64,000 nt of DNA from Parerythrobacter lutipelagi (GCF_005434975.1 NZ_SKCJ01000001.1:124001-188000), one strand, 5' to 3'. Shown: positions 17,609 through 26,388, counted from the first letter of the stretch. Made by a program: numbers and translations. The notes: a model not told the origin generated them from the letters alone.

Positions 17609-18132
17609 AAATTCTCGGTCTCCTGCGCCACGCCAAGTCCGATTGGGACGACGTCGGCAAGCGCGATTTCGACCGCGGCCTGAACGATCGCGGACGCAGG
17701 GGCGCAAAGCTGATGGGCCGCTACATCGACGATCATGAGCAGGACTGGGACCTCGTGCTGGCAAGCCCGGCAGAGCGCGCAAAGCAGACAGTTGCTGACG
17801 CACTGCCGCTTGCGGAACCGGTGTGGGACGAACGCCTGTATCTCGCCGATCCGCCAACCATCATCGAGGTGCTGCAGGCCCATGGTGGCGACGCGGAATC
17901 GGTTTTGGTCGTGGGTCACAATCCGGGTTTGCAGGAAATGCTCTTCATGCTCGTACCAGAGGATGGCGAAACCGGCGACTTCGATGAAGCAGCAACCAAA
18001 TATCCCACCGCAGCCTATTCGATCTTTGAACTGGATATCGATGACTGGAGCCAGATCGAGAAAGGCTGCGGGCAGCTGGTCCATTTCAAACGACCCCGCG
18101 ACCTTGATCCCTCGCTCGGTCCGGAGAGTTAA
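17605..18132 (+). CDS. SixA-like histidine phosphatase
   Basis: 175 residues starting at GTG 17605, overlapping the helicase stop by four bases. It is a histidine phosphatase (phosphoglycerate mutase fold): catalytic RHAKSDWDD at the N-terminus, DLVLASPAERAKQT with the second Arg, and VVGHNPGLQEM with the second His. It is in the size range of SixA, which removes phosphate from His of phosphocarrier or histidine-kinase domains. The substrate here is unknown, and the tie to the helicase is probably only positional. It converges with soxR, stops overlapping by four bases. Confidence 0.88.
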   Translation: MKILGLLRHAKSDWDDVGKRDFDRGLNDRGRRGAKLMGRYIDDHEQDWDLVLASPAERAKQTVADALPLAEPVWDERLYLADPPTIIEVLQAHGGDAESVLVVGHNPGLQEMLFMLVPEDGETGDFDEAATKYPTAAYSIFELDIDDWSQIEKGCGQLVHFKRPRDLDPSLGPES

Positions 18133-18566
18133 CGCAAAACGCGCGGCCCCGTGCCGCTGGCACCCCATTTGTCGTCTGCGTTGTAGAGCGCGCATTTCTT
18201 CAGGCTCAGACAGCCGCAGCCGATGCAGCCGTCGAGATCTTCACGCACTTTTTCCAGCGCCGCTATCCGCGTATCGATGCGCTGGCGTATCGTCCGGCTG
18301 ATCCTTGCCCAATCTGCCGCCGTTGGATTGCGGCCTTGCGGCAGGCCGGCCAGCGCATGTTCGATCTCTTCCAGCGAAAGTCCGAGTTGTTGGGCAATCA
18401 GAATAAAGCTGAGCCGGCGAATATCCGCCCGCAAGAAGCGCCTCTGGTTCCCTTTGGAGCGCAACGCATCGACCAGGCCGCGCTCCTCATAGTAACGGAT
18501 CGCTGAAACACTCAGCCCGGTGCGGCGCGCCAGTTCGCCGATGGTGAGAAGATCATTCGCTTTCAT
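18129..18566 (-). CDS. soxR: redox-sensitive transcriptional activator SoxR
   Basis: 145 residues, MerR family. The N-terminal winged helix (LLTIGELARRTGLSVSAIRYYEERGL) is followed by a dimer helix and the SoxR-specific [2Fe-2S] motif CIGCGCLSLKKCALYN near the C-terminus. Oxidation by redox-cycling compounds switches it to an activator. There is no soxS here; outside enterics SoxR controls a few genes directly, and the likely target is the divergent VOC gene, since a SoxR box lies between them. Confidence 0.95.
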   Translation of the reverse strand: MKANDLLTIGELARRTGLSVSAIRYYEERGLVDALRSKGNQRRFLRADIRRLSFILIAQQLGLSLEEIEHALAGLPQGRNPTAADWARISRTIRQRIDTRIAALEKVREDLDGCIGCGCLSLKKCALYNADDKWGASGTGPRVLR

Positions 18567-18597
18567 CGATCACAGCAATAGGGAATTTATCTCTTGA

Positions 18598-18615
18598 CCT
18601 CAAGTCAGCTTGAGA
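18598..18615. promoter_or_regulatory. SoxR box
   Basis: CCTCAAGTCAGCTTGAGA matches the known E. coli soxS operator (CCTCAAGTTAACTTGAGG) at 15 of 18 positions; inner arms CTCAAG and CTTGAG are perfect. A -35-like TTGACC overlaps its left edge on the plus strand, which is the arrangement used by MerR-type activators with long spacers. A good -10 is not obvious. Confidence 0.85.
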
Positions 18616-18690
18616 TTGCAAAAGGGCTGCACCCCAACCCGGCCCTCGCTTGCCAATATGGTGCGAGCGGCAAATCCAAGGAGTGCATCC

Positions 18691-19062
18691 ATGCCCAGAG
18701 GACAAATCGAACACGCCAATCTGTCCGTAACCGACCCCGATCGCAGCGCACGGCTTTTCATTGAATTGTGCGGCTGGCACGAACGCTGGCGCGGCGCTTC
18801 GCAAATGGGCGGGCGCACCATTCATGTCGGCAGCGAGAGCAGCTATCTCGCGCTCTACACCAGCGATAAAGTGCGCGGCGGATACGCCAAAGGTCAACCG
18901 CTCAACCATGTCGGACTGCTGGTTGACGATCTCGATGCCGCGGAAGAAGTGATCGCAGCCCACGGGCTCGAGCCGTTCGGCCACGATGACTACGAACCGG
19001 GCAAGCGGTTCTATTTCTTCGATTGGGACGGAATTGAATTCGAGGTGGTCAGCTATGAATGA
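18691..19062 (+). CDS. VOC (glyoxalase/bleomycin-resistance) family protein
   Basis: 123 residues from ATG 18691, with AAGGAG seven bases upstream. Two beta-alpha-beta-beta-beta repeats of the vicinal oxygen chelate fold are visible: IEHANLSVTDPDRSARLF and LNHVGLLVDDLDAAEEV, ending with FFDWDGIEFEVVSYE. Candidate metal ligands are His in EHANL, His in NHVGL and Glu in FEVV. It is read from a promoter containing a SoxR box, so it may help dispose of redox-active or electrophilic compounds. The chemistry cannot be told from sequence. Confidence 0.88.
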   Translation: MPRGQIEHANLSVTDPDRSARLFIELCGWHERWRGASQMGGRTIHVGSESSYLALYTSDKVRGGYAKGQPLNHVGLLVDDLDAAEEVIAAHGLEPFGHDDYEPGKRFYFFDWDGIEFEVVSYE

Positions 19063-19189
19063 GCCTTTGATCCGAGAACCGCTGTTTCCGCCCAGGAGCG
19101 AGCGCCAGCGGCACAACAAGACGGCCCCGCTTCATCGCTTTGCACTGGCGGGGCTTCGTGCCATGCTCTTCCCTTCAAAATCCACCTAG
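19055..19189 (+). CDS. possible small overlapping ORF (44 residues)
   Basis: ATG at 19055 overlaps the last eight bases of the VOC gene in another frame and encodes 44 basic residues (MNEPLIREPLFPPRSERQRH to AMLFPSKST). Overlap of this kind is used for coupled translation elsewhere in the window. There is no recognisable domain and no independent ribosome site, so it may be chance. Confidence 0.3.
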   Translation: MNEPLIREPLFPPRSERQRHNKTAPLHRFALAGLRAMLFPSKST

Positions 19190-19206
19190 CGACGGGGACA
19201 TCGTCA

Positions 19207-20466
19207 ATGAAACATCGTTTCGCGCTTGCCGCAGCCGCCCTTGCCTTCACGACAACGGTTCAGGCGGAAACAGTCTATGTCACCGCCGACAGGCTGCTGG
19301 AGGTCGAAACCGGCAGTTTCGTCGAAGCCCCGCTGGTCACGGTGGTAGACGGACGGATCGCGTCGGTCGAGAGCGGCGGCACTGCGCCTGACAATGCGCA
19401 GATCATCGACCTTTCCGGCCATACTCTGTTGCCCGGCCTGATCGATATGCATGTCCATCTCGACGGGCGGCCGGAATATGGCGGCTATTCGTCGCTCCAG
19501 TTTACCGACCGCTTTTCAACTGTGCTGGCGGTCGCGAATGCCGGGCGGATGCTTCGCGCCGGCTTCACTACCGTTCGCAACCTGGGCGACGAGAACTACA
19601 ATGTCGCCGGGGTCGATCAGGGCATCGGTGAAGGCTGGATCGCCGGGCCGCGCATCGTCAACGCCAACTACTCGCTCGGCGCGACCGGCGGGCATTGCGA
19701 CAGCACGTTTCTCCCGCCCAGCTTCGAAGCGGTTAGCCCAGGCGTGGGCGACAGCCCGGATGAATTGCGCAAGCGGGTGCGCGAACAGCGCAAATACGGT
19801 GCGGAAGTCATCAAGGCTTGCGCGACCGGCGGCGTGTTCAGCCGCAACACCGCGCCGGGCATCCAGCAACTTACACTGGATGAACTGACCGCCATCGCAG
19901 ACGAGGCTCATTTCTGGGATTTGAAAGCCGCTGCCCATGCGCACGGGGCAGAAGGGATCAAGGCTGCGATCCGCGCCGGTTTCGACACGATCGAACACGC
20001 CAGTTTTGCCGATGACGAAGCGATCAGCCTGGCCAAAGAACGCGGCACCTATTTCTCGATGGACATCTTCAACACCGAATACACGCTGAGCCAGGGTGCA
20101 GCCAATGGTGTGCTGGAAGAAAACCTCGAGAAAGAACGCATGGTCAGCCAGGCCCAACGCGACAATTTCCGCCGCGCCACGCTAGCCGGGGTCAAGATGA
20201 TCTTCGCCAGCGATGCCGGCGTGATGCCGCATGAGGATGTCGGCGGTCAGTTCCGCGTGATGGTGGAATACGGAATGACGCCACTACAGGCGATACAGGC
20301 AGCGACGGTGAATGCCGCCGATGCGCTCGGCCAAGCGGGGCAAGTCGGCACGCTGCGCTCCGGTGCCTGGGCAGACATGATCGCCGTGAGCGGCAACCCG
20401 TTGACCGATGTTGGCGAACTGGCCGATGTCGATGCCGTCATCAAAGGCGGCGAAAGGGTCAACTAG
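19207..20466 (+). CDS. exported metal-dependent amidohydrolase (prolidase/imidazolonepropionase-like)
   Basis: 419 residues with a signal peptide (KHRFALAAAALAFTTTVQA). The amidohydrolase TIM barrel shows its metal-site motifs: DMHVHLDGR (HxH), the probable carboxylated Lys in EVIKACATGG, AAHAHGAEG, IEHASF and the catalytic Asp in FASDAGVMPHED. Relatives hydrolyse dipeptides, often Xaa-Pro or Xaa-Arg/Lys, in the periplasm. The substrate here is inferred only at family level. The stop overlaps that of the convergent SRAP gene by four bases. Confidence 0.9.
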   Translation: MKHRFALAAAALAFTTTVQAETVYVTADRLLEVETGSFVEAPLVTVVDGRIASVESGGTAPDNAQIIDLSGHTLLPGLIDMHVHLDGRPEYGGYSSLQFTDRFSTVLAVANAGRMLRAGFTTVRNLGDENYNVAGVDQGIGEGWIAGPRIVNANYSLGATGGHCDSTFLPPSFEAVSPGVGDSPDELRKRVREQRKYGAEVIKACATGGVFSRNTAPGIQQLTLDELTAIADEAHFWDLKAAAHAHGAEGIKAAIRAGFDTIEHASFADDEAISLAKERGTYFSMDIFNTEYTLSQGAANGVLEENLEKERMVSQAQRDNFRRATLAGVKMIFASDAGVMPHEDVGGQFRVMVEYGMTPLQAIQAATVNAADALGQAGQVGTLRSGAWADMIAVSGNPLTDVGELADVDAVIKGGERVN

Positions 20467-21086
20467 AGCAGCGTGGCCCGCGATGCGCCGCCCGACCAGG
20501 GCTGGTCGGTTCGGTCGAGCGAGAGCTCCCCTTCCCATGGACGGCACAGCGTGCGCGCGTCATCGGGGGAACCTTCGGTCCACTGGGCGTATTTCTCCGG
20601 CGCAAGGATCACGGGCATGCGTGTGTGCACTTGCGCCGCAACCCCTGCCGCATCGGTCATCACCATCGAATAGGCTGGTCCCCACTCGTCGCTTTCGCGC
20701 CAGACAGCCGCACAAGCGAACAGCTCGCTATCGGGCAGCGACAGCCAGCTCCGCGTCTTGCGACCCTTCGGCCCTTCCGCTTCCGCCCATGCGGTGAGCG
20801 GGATGAGGCAGCGACGTTGCTCGAAGCTGTAGCGCCAGAAAAAACTGTCGAGCTTGTCGGTCCGCGCGTTGTTGACCGGCTTGGGCTTGAGTGGCTGGCC
20901 GCTTTTGCCTTTCATCACCAGGGGGAAACCCCAGGTCATCTGGCGCAGATTGCCACTCTCGATGACCGCACCGGGATAGCCGGGGTAAACCTCGGCCCCG
21001 AAGTTTGCCCCGCCCATCTGGTTGACCGCATCGAACCATTTGGCAACTTCATCGGCATTCTTGGTCATGCGATAGAGATTGCACAT
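20463..21086 (-). CDS. SOS response-associated peptidase (SRAP/YedK/HMCES family)
   Basis: 207 residues. Cys2, exposed after Met removal (MCNLYRMT), is the nucleophile that links to abasic sites in single-stranded DNA. Other family marks are MTWGFPL, NARTDKLDSFFWR, RRCLIPLTAWAEAEG and HTRMPVIL with the catalytic His. The protein shields abasic sites at stalled forks. It follows ubiA on the same strand by three bases, so it may share its transcript, though no functional link is evident. Confidence 0.92.
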   Translation of the reverse strand: MCNLYRMTKNADEVAKWFDAVNQMGGANFGAEVYPGYPGAVIESGNLRQMTWGFPLVMKGKSGQPLKPKPVNNARTDKLDSFFWRYSFEQRRCLIPLTAWAEAEGPKGRKTRSWLSLPDSELFACAAVWRESDEWGPAYSMVMTDAAGVAAQVHTRMPVILAPEKYAQWTEGSPDDARTLCRPWEGELSLDRTDQPWSGGASRATLL

Positions 21087-21089
21087 GGT

Positions 21090-21998
21090 TCAGCCCCCGG
21101 CGTTTCCGACAACAAAACATGCCGCAGCCATCAACAGCCCCGCCCAGCGGTTCGAGCGGAACCGTTCGAGCGGATTGGCCGGATCGTCCGCGTCGAGTGT
21201 CACGACCTGCCACGCCAGATGCCACGCTACCGGCAACAGAGCGATCAAAGCGACCCAATCCTCGCGCAGGAGCCAGAACGCGAGCGCCCATAACGCCACG
21301 GCCCCGGCGTAGAACAACGCAACCCCGCTTTTCACCTTCCCGCCAAGGCGCAAGGCGCTCGACCGGATACCGACCAGCGCGTCGTCTTCGCGGTCCTGCA
21401 AGGCATAGATCGTGTCGTAGCCGATGACCCACAGGGCGGCGCCGGCATAGAGCGGGGCCAGCACTTCCAGCCTGTCGCTGCGGATCGCGATCCACCCGAC
21501 CAGCGCGCCCCAGGTGAACACCAGCCCGAGCCACGCCTGCGGCCACCAGGTGATCCGCTTCATGAAGGGGTAGGCCGCGACAAGCACCAGACTGCCAAGC
21601 GCAACCAGCTGCGCCTCCCAGCGCAACTGCAAAAGCACGATCAGGCCAATCAGGCACAGAACAAGTAGCCAGGCCCAGGCGAGCTTCTTCGAAACGCGCC
21701 CGCTGGCGACAGGCCGCACTGCCGTGCGCGCCACTTTCCTGTCCAGATTGGCATCGACAATATCGTTGTACACACAGCCTGCTCCGCGCATCGCAATGCT
21801 GCCGAGCAGAAACCACGCAAGCAGCTCCCAGCGAAACCCTTCGCCCGCAAGCCACAGACCCCAGGCGCACGGCCAGAAAAGAAGCCACCAGCCGATCGGC
21901 CGGTCGAACCGCGCCAGTTGCGCCAGATCGCGCGGCACCTGCGGGAGCCGCGCAACGAGACCGCGATGCTCGCTATCGGGGACGATTTGCTCGCTCAC
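21090..21998 (-). CDS. ubiA: 4-hydroxybenzoate polyprenyltransferase UbiA
   Basis: 302 residues from GTG 21998, whose GTGA overlaps the stop of the upstream gene; the longer open frame is not protein-like. About eight membrane helices are present with the two Asp-rich prenyl-diphosphate motifs: NDIVDANLDRKV and YALQDREDDALVG. The enzyme attaches the polyprenyl chain to 4-hydroxybenzoate, the first membrane step of ubiquinone synthesis. The final tail is close to the SRAP gene. Confidence 0.93.
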   Translation of the reverse strand: MSEQIVPDSEHRGLVARLPQVPRDLAQLARFDRPIGWWLLFWPCAWGLWLAGEGFRWELLAWFLLGSIAMRGAGCVYNDIVDANLDRKVARTAVRPVASGRVSKKLAWAWLLVLCLIGLIVLLQLRWEAQLVALGSLVLVAAYPFMKRITWWPQAWLGLVFTWGALVGWIAIRSDRLEVLAPLYAGAALWVIGYDTIYALQDREDDALVGIRSSALRLGGKVKSGVALFYAGAVALWALAFWLLREDWVALIALLPVAWHLAWQVVTLDADDPANPLERFRSNRWAGLLMAAACFVVGNAGG

Positions 21999-22378
21999 CC
22001 GGCTTCCTCGATGCGGGCCTGTTTCCAGCCATAAAGCGCCAAGCCAAACATCGCGATATTGCCCACGAGATCCAGCATGCCGACGGAGTTGAGCACCGGG
22101 ACCACGCTGTGGAAGTACCAGTCGAAGACGAAGAACGGCAGCAGGATCACGGCAAAAACCAGAAACCCGCGGCTGGTATAGCGGACCACCAGAGACATGA
22201 TCCCGAAAATGCACGCCTGTGCGCCGAAACACGCCATGGCGAACCGCGCCAGGAAACTATCCTCGCGATATTCCGGTGTGACCGCCAGATCGATGACAGA
22301 TTGCGGCGCAAAAAGCGCCCAACCTCCGAGCAGCAGGAAAACCACGGCAATCAGGCGTTGTGCAGTAAGCGCAGACAT
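21995..22378 (-). CDS. small four-helix membrane protein, unknown function
   Basis: 127 residues from ATG 22378, with AGAGGG six bases upstream. Four membrane helices are visible: RLIAVVFLLLGGWALF, FAMACFGAQACIFGIMSLVV, FLVFAVILLPFFVFDWYF and DLVGNIAMFGLALYGW. No catalytic motif is seen. It is translationally coupled to ubiA by a four-base overlap, which makes a role near ubiquinone synthesis or simple co-expression possible. Confidence 0.75.
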   Translation of the reverse strand: MSALTAQRLIAVVFLLLGGWALFAPQSVIDLAVTPEYREDSFLARFAMACFGAQACIFGIMSLVVRYTSRGFLVFAVILLPFFVFDWYFHSVVPVLNSVGMLDLVGNIAMFGLALYGWKQARIEEAG

Positions 22379-22423
22379 ACCCACCCTCTAGCGATTGCGG
22401 ATAAGCTCGTCTAACGCGATTCC

Positions 22424-23173
22424 ATGCCCGCAACCCCCGCCTGGCCTCCGAAAAGTGCGCCGCGCCTGTTCGTCGAAGGCGCGCTATCACGTGCTCAAAG
22501 TGTGTCGGTGGAGGGAAATCAGGCGCATTACCTGGCGCGGGTGATGCGTATTTCGCCCGGTGATACAGTTATCCTGTGCGATGACATCTCTGGCGAATGG
22601 GCGGCTGAAGTTATCGAAGTGCGCAAGCGCGAGATTGTTTTGCGAGCGGTCGAACATCTGCGCCCACGCGAGGCCGTGCCTGATTTCTGGCTCTGTCCCG
22701 CCCTGCTGAAGAAGGACCGCTTCGACCTTGTGCTGGAGAAAGCAACCGAACTTGGTGTCGCCCGTATCCAGCCGATGATTACGCGGCGCTGCGTGGCAGA
22801 CAAACTCAACACCGCGCGCGCCCGGCAGATCATGACCGAAGCGGCGGAGCAATGCGCCCGGACCGCGCTGCCGGAAATCGGCGAACCGCAAAAACTCGAT
22901 GCACTGCTGCGCGATTGGCCGACAGACAGAATTATCTTCTTTGCCGATGAGGATGGCGGCGAGCCGGCGCGCGCCAGCTTTGCCAGCCATAGCGGACCTG
23001 CGGCGCTCTTCACCGGTCCCGAAGGCGGGTTCGACGATCGTGAAAGAGAATTGCTCCGCTCCTTCCACAATGTGCAACCAATCACGCTCGGCCCGCGAAT
23101 ATTGCGCGGAGAGACTGCGGCGCTGGCAGCCACGGCGCTGTGGATGGGGGTTTCCGGTGATTGGCAGACGTAG
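22424..23173 (+). CDS. rsmE: 16S rRNA m3U1498 methyltransferase RsmE
   Basis: 249 residues with an N-terminal PUA-like domain (LFVEGALSRAQSVSVEG, HYLARVMRI) and a C-terminal SPOUT domain. The trefoil-knot motifs are TGPEGGFDDRERELL and LGPRILRGETAALAAT, which bind S-adenosylmethionine. RsmE methylates U1498 of 16S rRNA. It is divergent from the ubiA unit and is followed by gshA 63 bp downstream on the same strand. Confidence 0.95.
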   Translation: MPATPAWPPKSAPRLFVEGALSRAQSVSVEGNQAHYLARVMRISPGDTVILCDDISGEWAAEVIEVRKREIVLRAVEHLRPREAVPDFWLCPALLKKDRFDLVLEKATELGVARIQPMITRRCVADKLNTARARQIMTEAAEQCARTALPEIGEPQKLDALLRDWPTDRIIFFADEDGGEPARASFASHSGPAALFTGPEGGFDDRERELLRSFHNVQPITLGPRILRGETAALAATALWMGVSGDWQT

Positions 23174-23236
23174 TTTCGCAATGCGGACACAAGATTGCGC
23201 TGGCGCATGGCTTATCGGTTGCCTATCGAAACCGTC

Positions 23237-24607
23237 ATGAGCACGCGTGAGGCATCCGACCGGGAAGACCCGATCATAGAAAGCCGCGACCAATTGGTCG
23301 CCCCGATGCAAGCGGGCGAGAAGCCGAAGAGCGCTTGGCGCATCGGGACCGAACATGAAAAGCTCGTCTACAAGCGTGACGATTTTCACGCGCCGTCTTA
23401 TGAAGAACCCTGCGGTATTCGTGACATACTCCTGAATTTGCGGCGTTTTGGATGGGAGCCGGTTGAAGAGAATGGCAAGGTCATCGCGCTCAAGGGTGAT
23501 GATGGTGCTGTGAGTCTCGAGCCGGCGGGGCAACTCGAATTGTCCGGTGCTCCGCTGGAGAATCTACACCAGACCTGCGCGGAAACCGGACGTCACCTCG
23601 AACAGGTGAAGGAAATCGGTGAGCGCTGCGGAGTAGGTTTTCTCGGGCTCGGAATGTGGCCCGACAAGACGCGCGAAGAGCTCCCGATCATGCCCAAGGG
23701 GCGCTATGATATCATGCTTCGCCATATGCCGCGGGTCGGCAAACTGGGTCTCGACATGATGCTGCGGACCTGCACGATCCAGGTCAATCTCGACTACGCA
23801 TCGGAAGCCGACATGGCGAAGAAATTTCGCACCTCGCTCGCGCTTCAACCCTTGGCCACGGCCCTGTTCGCCAATTCGCCATTTACCGAGGGCAAGCCGA
23901 ACGGTTTCCTGTCTTACCGCAGCCATATCTGGTCGGACACCGATCCCCATCGCACCGGCATGCTGCCTTTCGTGTTCGACGATGGTTTCGGCTATGAGCG
24001 CTGGGTCGATTACATGCTCGACGTGCCCATGTACTTCGTCTTCCGGGATGGGAAATATATTGACGCTGCCGGCCTCAGTTTCCGAGATTTCCTGGAAGGC
24101 AATCTTTCTGTCCTGCCCGGGCAAAAACCAACCCAGTCTGACTGGTGGGATCACCTCTCGACCGCTTTCCCCGAAGTGCGGCTGAAAAGCTTTCTCGAAA
24201 TGCGCGGCGCCGATGGCGGACCGTGGAGCCGGATTTGCGCCCTGCCCGCCTTCTGGGTCGGATTGCTCTATGACCAGACGGCCCTCGATGCAGCGTGGGA
24301 TCTGGTCAAAGACTGGACGATGGAAGAGCGGGAAGAACTGCGCAGCGCCGTACCCAGACTTGCTCTCGATGCACCAATCCCGGGTGGCGGCAAATTGCTC
24401 GATCTCGCGCGTGAGGTAATGCAAATCACCCGGTCAGGGCTTGCAGCACGCGCGCAGCTCAATTCGAGCGGCGACAACGAGACCGGATTCCTCGAAACGC
24501 TCGACGAAATCGTTGCCAGCGGAAAAGTGCCCGCCCAGCGCCTGCTCGACAAATACAACGGTGAGTGGAACGGCGATATCAGGCGGATCTACAAATACAG
24601 CTTCTGA
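23237..24607 (+). CDS. gshA: glutamate-cysteine ligase (class 3, plant/alphaproteobacterial type)
   Basis: 456 residues from ATG 23237 (MSTREASDREDP); an upstream in-frame start at 23195 is possible. Conserved blocks are WRIGTEHEKLVY, VSLEPAGQLELSGAPL, FLGLGMWPD, MPKGRYDIMLRHMP and TCTIQVNLDYASE, all typical of the plant-like GCL family. The enzyme joins glutamate and cysteine with ATP, the first step of glutathione synthesis. The next gene starts 15 bp after the stop, so the two are probably co-transcribed. Confidence 0.94.
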   Translation: MSTREASDREDPIIESRDQLVAPMQAGEKPKSAWRIGTEHEKLVYKRDDFHAPSYEEPCGIRDILLNLRRFGWEPVEENGKVIALKGDDGAVSLEPAGQLELSGAPLENLHQTCAETGRHLEQVKEIGERCGVGFLGLGMWPDKTREELPIMPKGRYDIMLRHMPRVGKLGLDMMLRTCTIQVNLDYASEADMAKKFRTSLALQPLATALFANSPFTEGKPNGFLSYRSHIWSDTDPHRTGMLPFVFDDGFGYERWVDYMLDVPMYFVFRDGKYIDAAGLSFRDFLEGNLSVLPGQKPTQSDWWDHLSTAFPEVRLKSFLEMRGADGGPWSRICALPAFWVGLLYDQTALDAAWDLVKDWTMEEREELRSAVPRLALDAPIPGGGKLLDLAREVMQITRSGLAARAQLNSSGDNETGFLETLDEIVASGKVPAQRLLDKYNGEWNGDIRRIYKYSF

Positions 24608-24621
24608 CGGGAGAGAACGCG

Positions 24622-24921
24622 ATGATCCAGGTCAATGGAACGATCAAACTGGCACCTGATGCCGATCGCAGCGCAATCGAAGCGATCGTGACGATGGTTA
24701 AGGCAACGCGCTTGGAAGATGGCTGTATCGACTACGCCATGGCGCAAGATCTCGCCGATCCCGATACGCTGATCCTGTTCGAACGCTGGAAAGACATGGC
24801 CGCACTCGAAGCGCATATGCAGACACCGCATATGGCGGAATTTCAGAAGGTCATGGCCGCCAACCCTCCGGTCGGGCGCAGAATCCGGATGTATGAGACC
24901 GATGAAGGCAAGCCGCTTTAG
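24622..24921 (+). CDS. putative quinol monooxygenase-like protein (ABM domain)
   Basis: 99 residues from ATG 24622, after GGGAGAG. The single domain has the antibiotic-biosynthesis-monooxygenase/YgiN pattern: repeated beta strands with ARxxxGCxxY-like KATRLEDGCIDYAMAQD, then LILFERWKDMAALEAHMQTPHM. These dimeric ferredoxin-like folds act on quinols or as small stress proteins. It directly follows gshA, which suggests an oxidative-stress setting but not a reaction. Confidence 0.85.
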   Translation: MIQVNGTIKLAPDADRSAIEAIVTMVKATRLEDGCIDYAMAQDLADPDTLILFERWKDMAALEAHMQTPHMAEFQKVMAANPPVGRRIRMYETDEGKPL

Positions 24922-24924
24922 GCT

Positions 24925-26295
24925 CTACTCGGCGGGCTGCGCGGTTACCGAACCACGCGGCGTGAGCAACTTCCGGACCTTCGCCAATCGGCTAGTGACA
25001 ATGCCGTTCTGCTCCATCCAGTCGTAATATTCGCAATACTTTGGATCTTCGAGGAGGAGATGCGCCTCTTCCGTGCGGGCGCGCCAGTAATAGACCGCGC
25101 TCACACAGCCGAGGAAAAACGTGTTGCGGATCACATCCACCATGGATCCGCTGGTGACGAAGAACGGCATCACCGCGCACCACCAGAACAGGTTCTTCGA
25201 CAGATATGCCGGGTGGCGGGTGAAGCGATAGGGGCCGTTGGTCAAAACACCGCGATAGGTCAGGTTCGAGAAACGGATACCGAATGCGGCCGTCGCCCAG
25301 GCGTAAATGGCCGTCAAAAACACGAGCAATGCGCCCCAAGTGTACATTGCGGCCGAACTGTCCCCTAGCCAGTGCGCCCATCCACCTGTGTTCACTTCAT
25401 AAGCCAGCATCCCGTCAGAGCCCATGAACGCATAGACCAGCGGCGGGTAACAAATCAGCGCCGCCAGCCAGCCTGACAGGAACGGATTGCCGCTGCGGAT
25501 ATGTGCGTCGAGCGGCCGCATTGTCACAAGGTACCCGACAGTTCCGATCTGGACGTCAATCACGAACAGCAGCTCGATGCACAATTGCGTAAGCCGCGCA
25601 GGATTTGCCAGAATGCCGTCGATGCTGTTCTCGACCACAAAGGCAAATCCGCCGGGAAGGACCGAGATCATGAAAGCGCTGAAGAAGCCTTTGATGATCC
25701 ACGCCCGCCAGTGCTTCTTCACTTCTTCAGGGTCCCACCCGTCCCGCCCAAGCAGCATGGCACCGAAGTGCCACGCGTGATCGCGCGGCTGTGTCATCAC
25801 GCGGTCGAGCCACAGGATATAAGGCACGGAAAGCACAATGACCGGGATGGCGGCTGCAGAGATAATCTCCATCGCGAACAGATACTGGCCCGACCAGTAC
25901 CAGCGCGCGAGACAATAGAGGCCCGCGAGGATGGCAAATGTCGCCCACAGCCCGGCGATCTTGACCACCGATACATTGAGATCGTGACCGACAGGGCGCG
26001 GATTGTCCCAATCGATCCCGGTCGACGCGCGGCGATGGACCTTGTCGACGAAGACCGACCACATCACCATCGGCCCAGCTGAAAACACCAGAGCCATGAC
26101 GGCAGCATATGGTCCCGACAAGGGCTGGCGCGGGGCAGCAAGATTGAGCCATTCGGCTATGTCAGCGAAGTTGCGGCAGAACATGATCCAGCCAAGCAGG
26201 CCGATCAGTCCGACAAGACCGACCGCTGGCGAGACATCGCTCGCCGGCGGTTTGCTGGCCACTTTCGTGAACCCGGTGTGATCATGCGCGCTCAT
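24925..26295 (-). CDS. integral membrane protein with ICMT/phospholipid-methyltransferase-like C-terminus
   Basis: 456 residues from ATG 26295 (GTG 26304 is in frame). About ten membrane helices fill the protein. The C-terminal part carries the isoprenylcysteine carboxyl methyltransferase type signature: GVLTNGPYRFTRHPAYLSKN, then a helix pair and RARTEEAHLLLEDPKYCEYYDWM. The RHPxY and ExxL motifs bind S-adenosylmethionine in that superfamily. The N-terminal 270 residues are extra to the usual small enzyme and unrecognised. The substrate is probably a lipid or isoprenoid; that is inference. Confidence 0.8.
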   Translation of the reverse strand: MSAHDHTGFTKVASKPPASDVSPAVGLVGLIGLLGWIMFCRNFADIAEWLNLAAPRQPLSGPYAAVMALVFSAGPMVMWSVFVDKVHRRASTGIDWDNPRPVGHDLNVSVVKIAGLWATFAILAGLYCLARWYWSGQYLFAMEIISAAAIPVIVLSVPYILWLDRVMTQPRDHAWHFGAMLLGRDGWDPEEVKKHWRAWIIKGFFSAFMISVLPGGFAFVVENSIDGILANPARLTQLCIELLFVIDVQIGTVGYLVTMRPLDAHIRSGNPFLSGWLAALICYPPLVYAFMGSDGMLAYEVNTGGWAHWLGDSSAAMYTWGALLVFLTAIYAWATAAFGIRFSNLTYRGVLTNGPYRFTRHPAYLSKNLFWWCAVMPFFVTSGSMVDVIRNTFFLGCVSAVYYWRARTEEAHLLLEDPKYCEYYDWMEQNGIVTSRLAKVRKLLTPRGSVTAQPAE

Positions 26296-26323
26296 GCGCT
26301 GCACGCGTAGCGCAGAAGGGTTA

Positions 26324-26341
26324 AAGGCGCGGTAACGCCTT
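26324..26341 (-). terminator. weak hairpin after bamB
   Basis: On the minus strand AAGGCG-TTACCG-CGCCTT forms a 6-bp stem followed by TAACCCTT. It lies between the bamB stop and the next leftward gene start at 26295. The T-run is poor, so termination here is uncertain. Confidence 0.35.
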
Positions 26342-26388
26342 GTGACCCATCCCTGTTCGGGACGGTTCAGCCAGCGAGAACTACCCGA

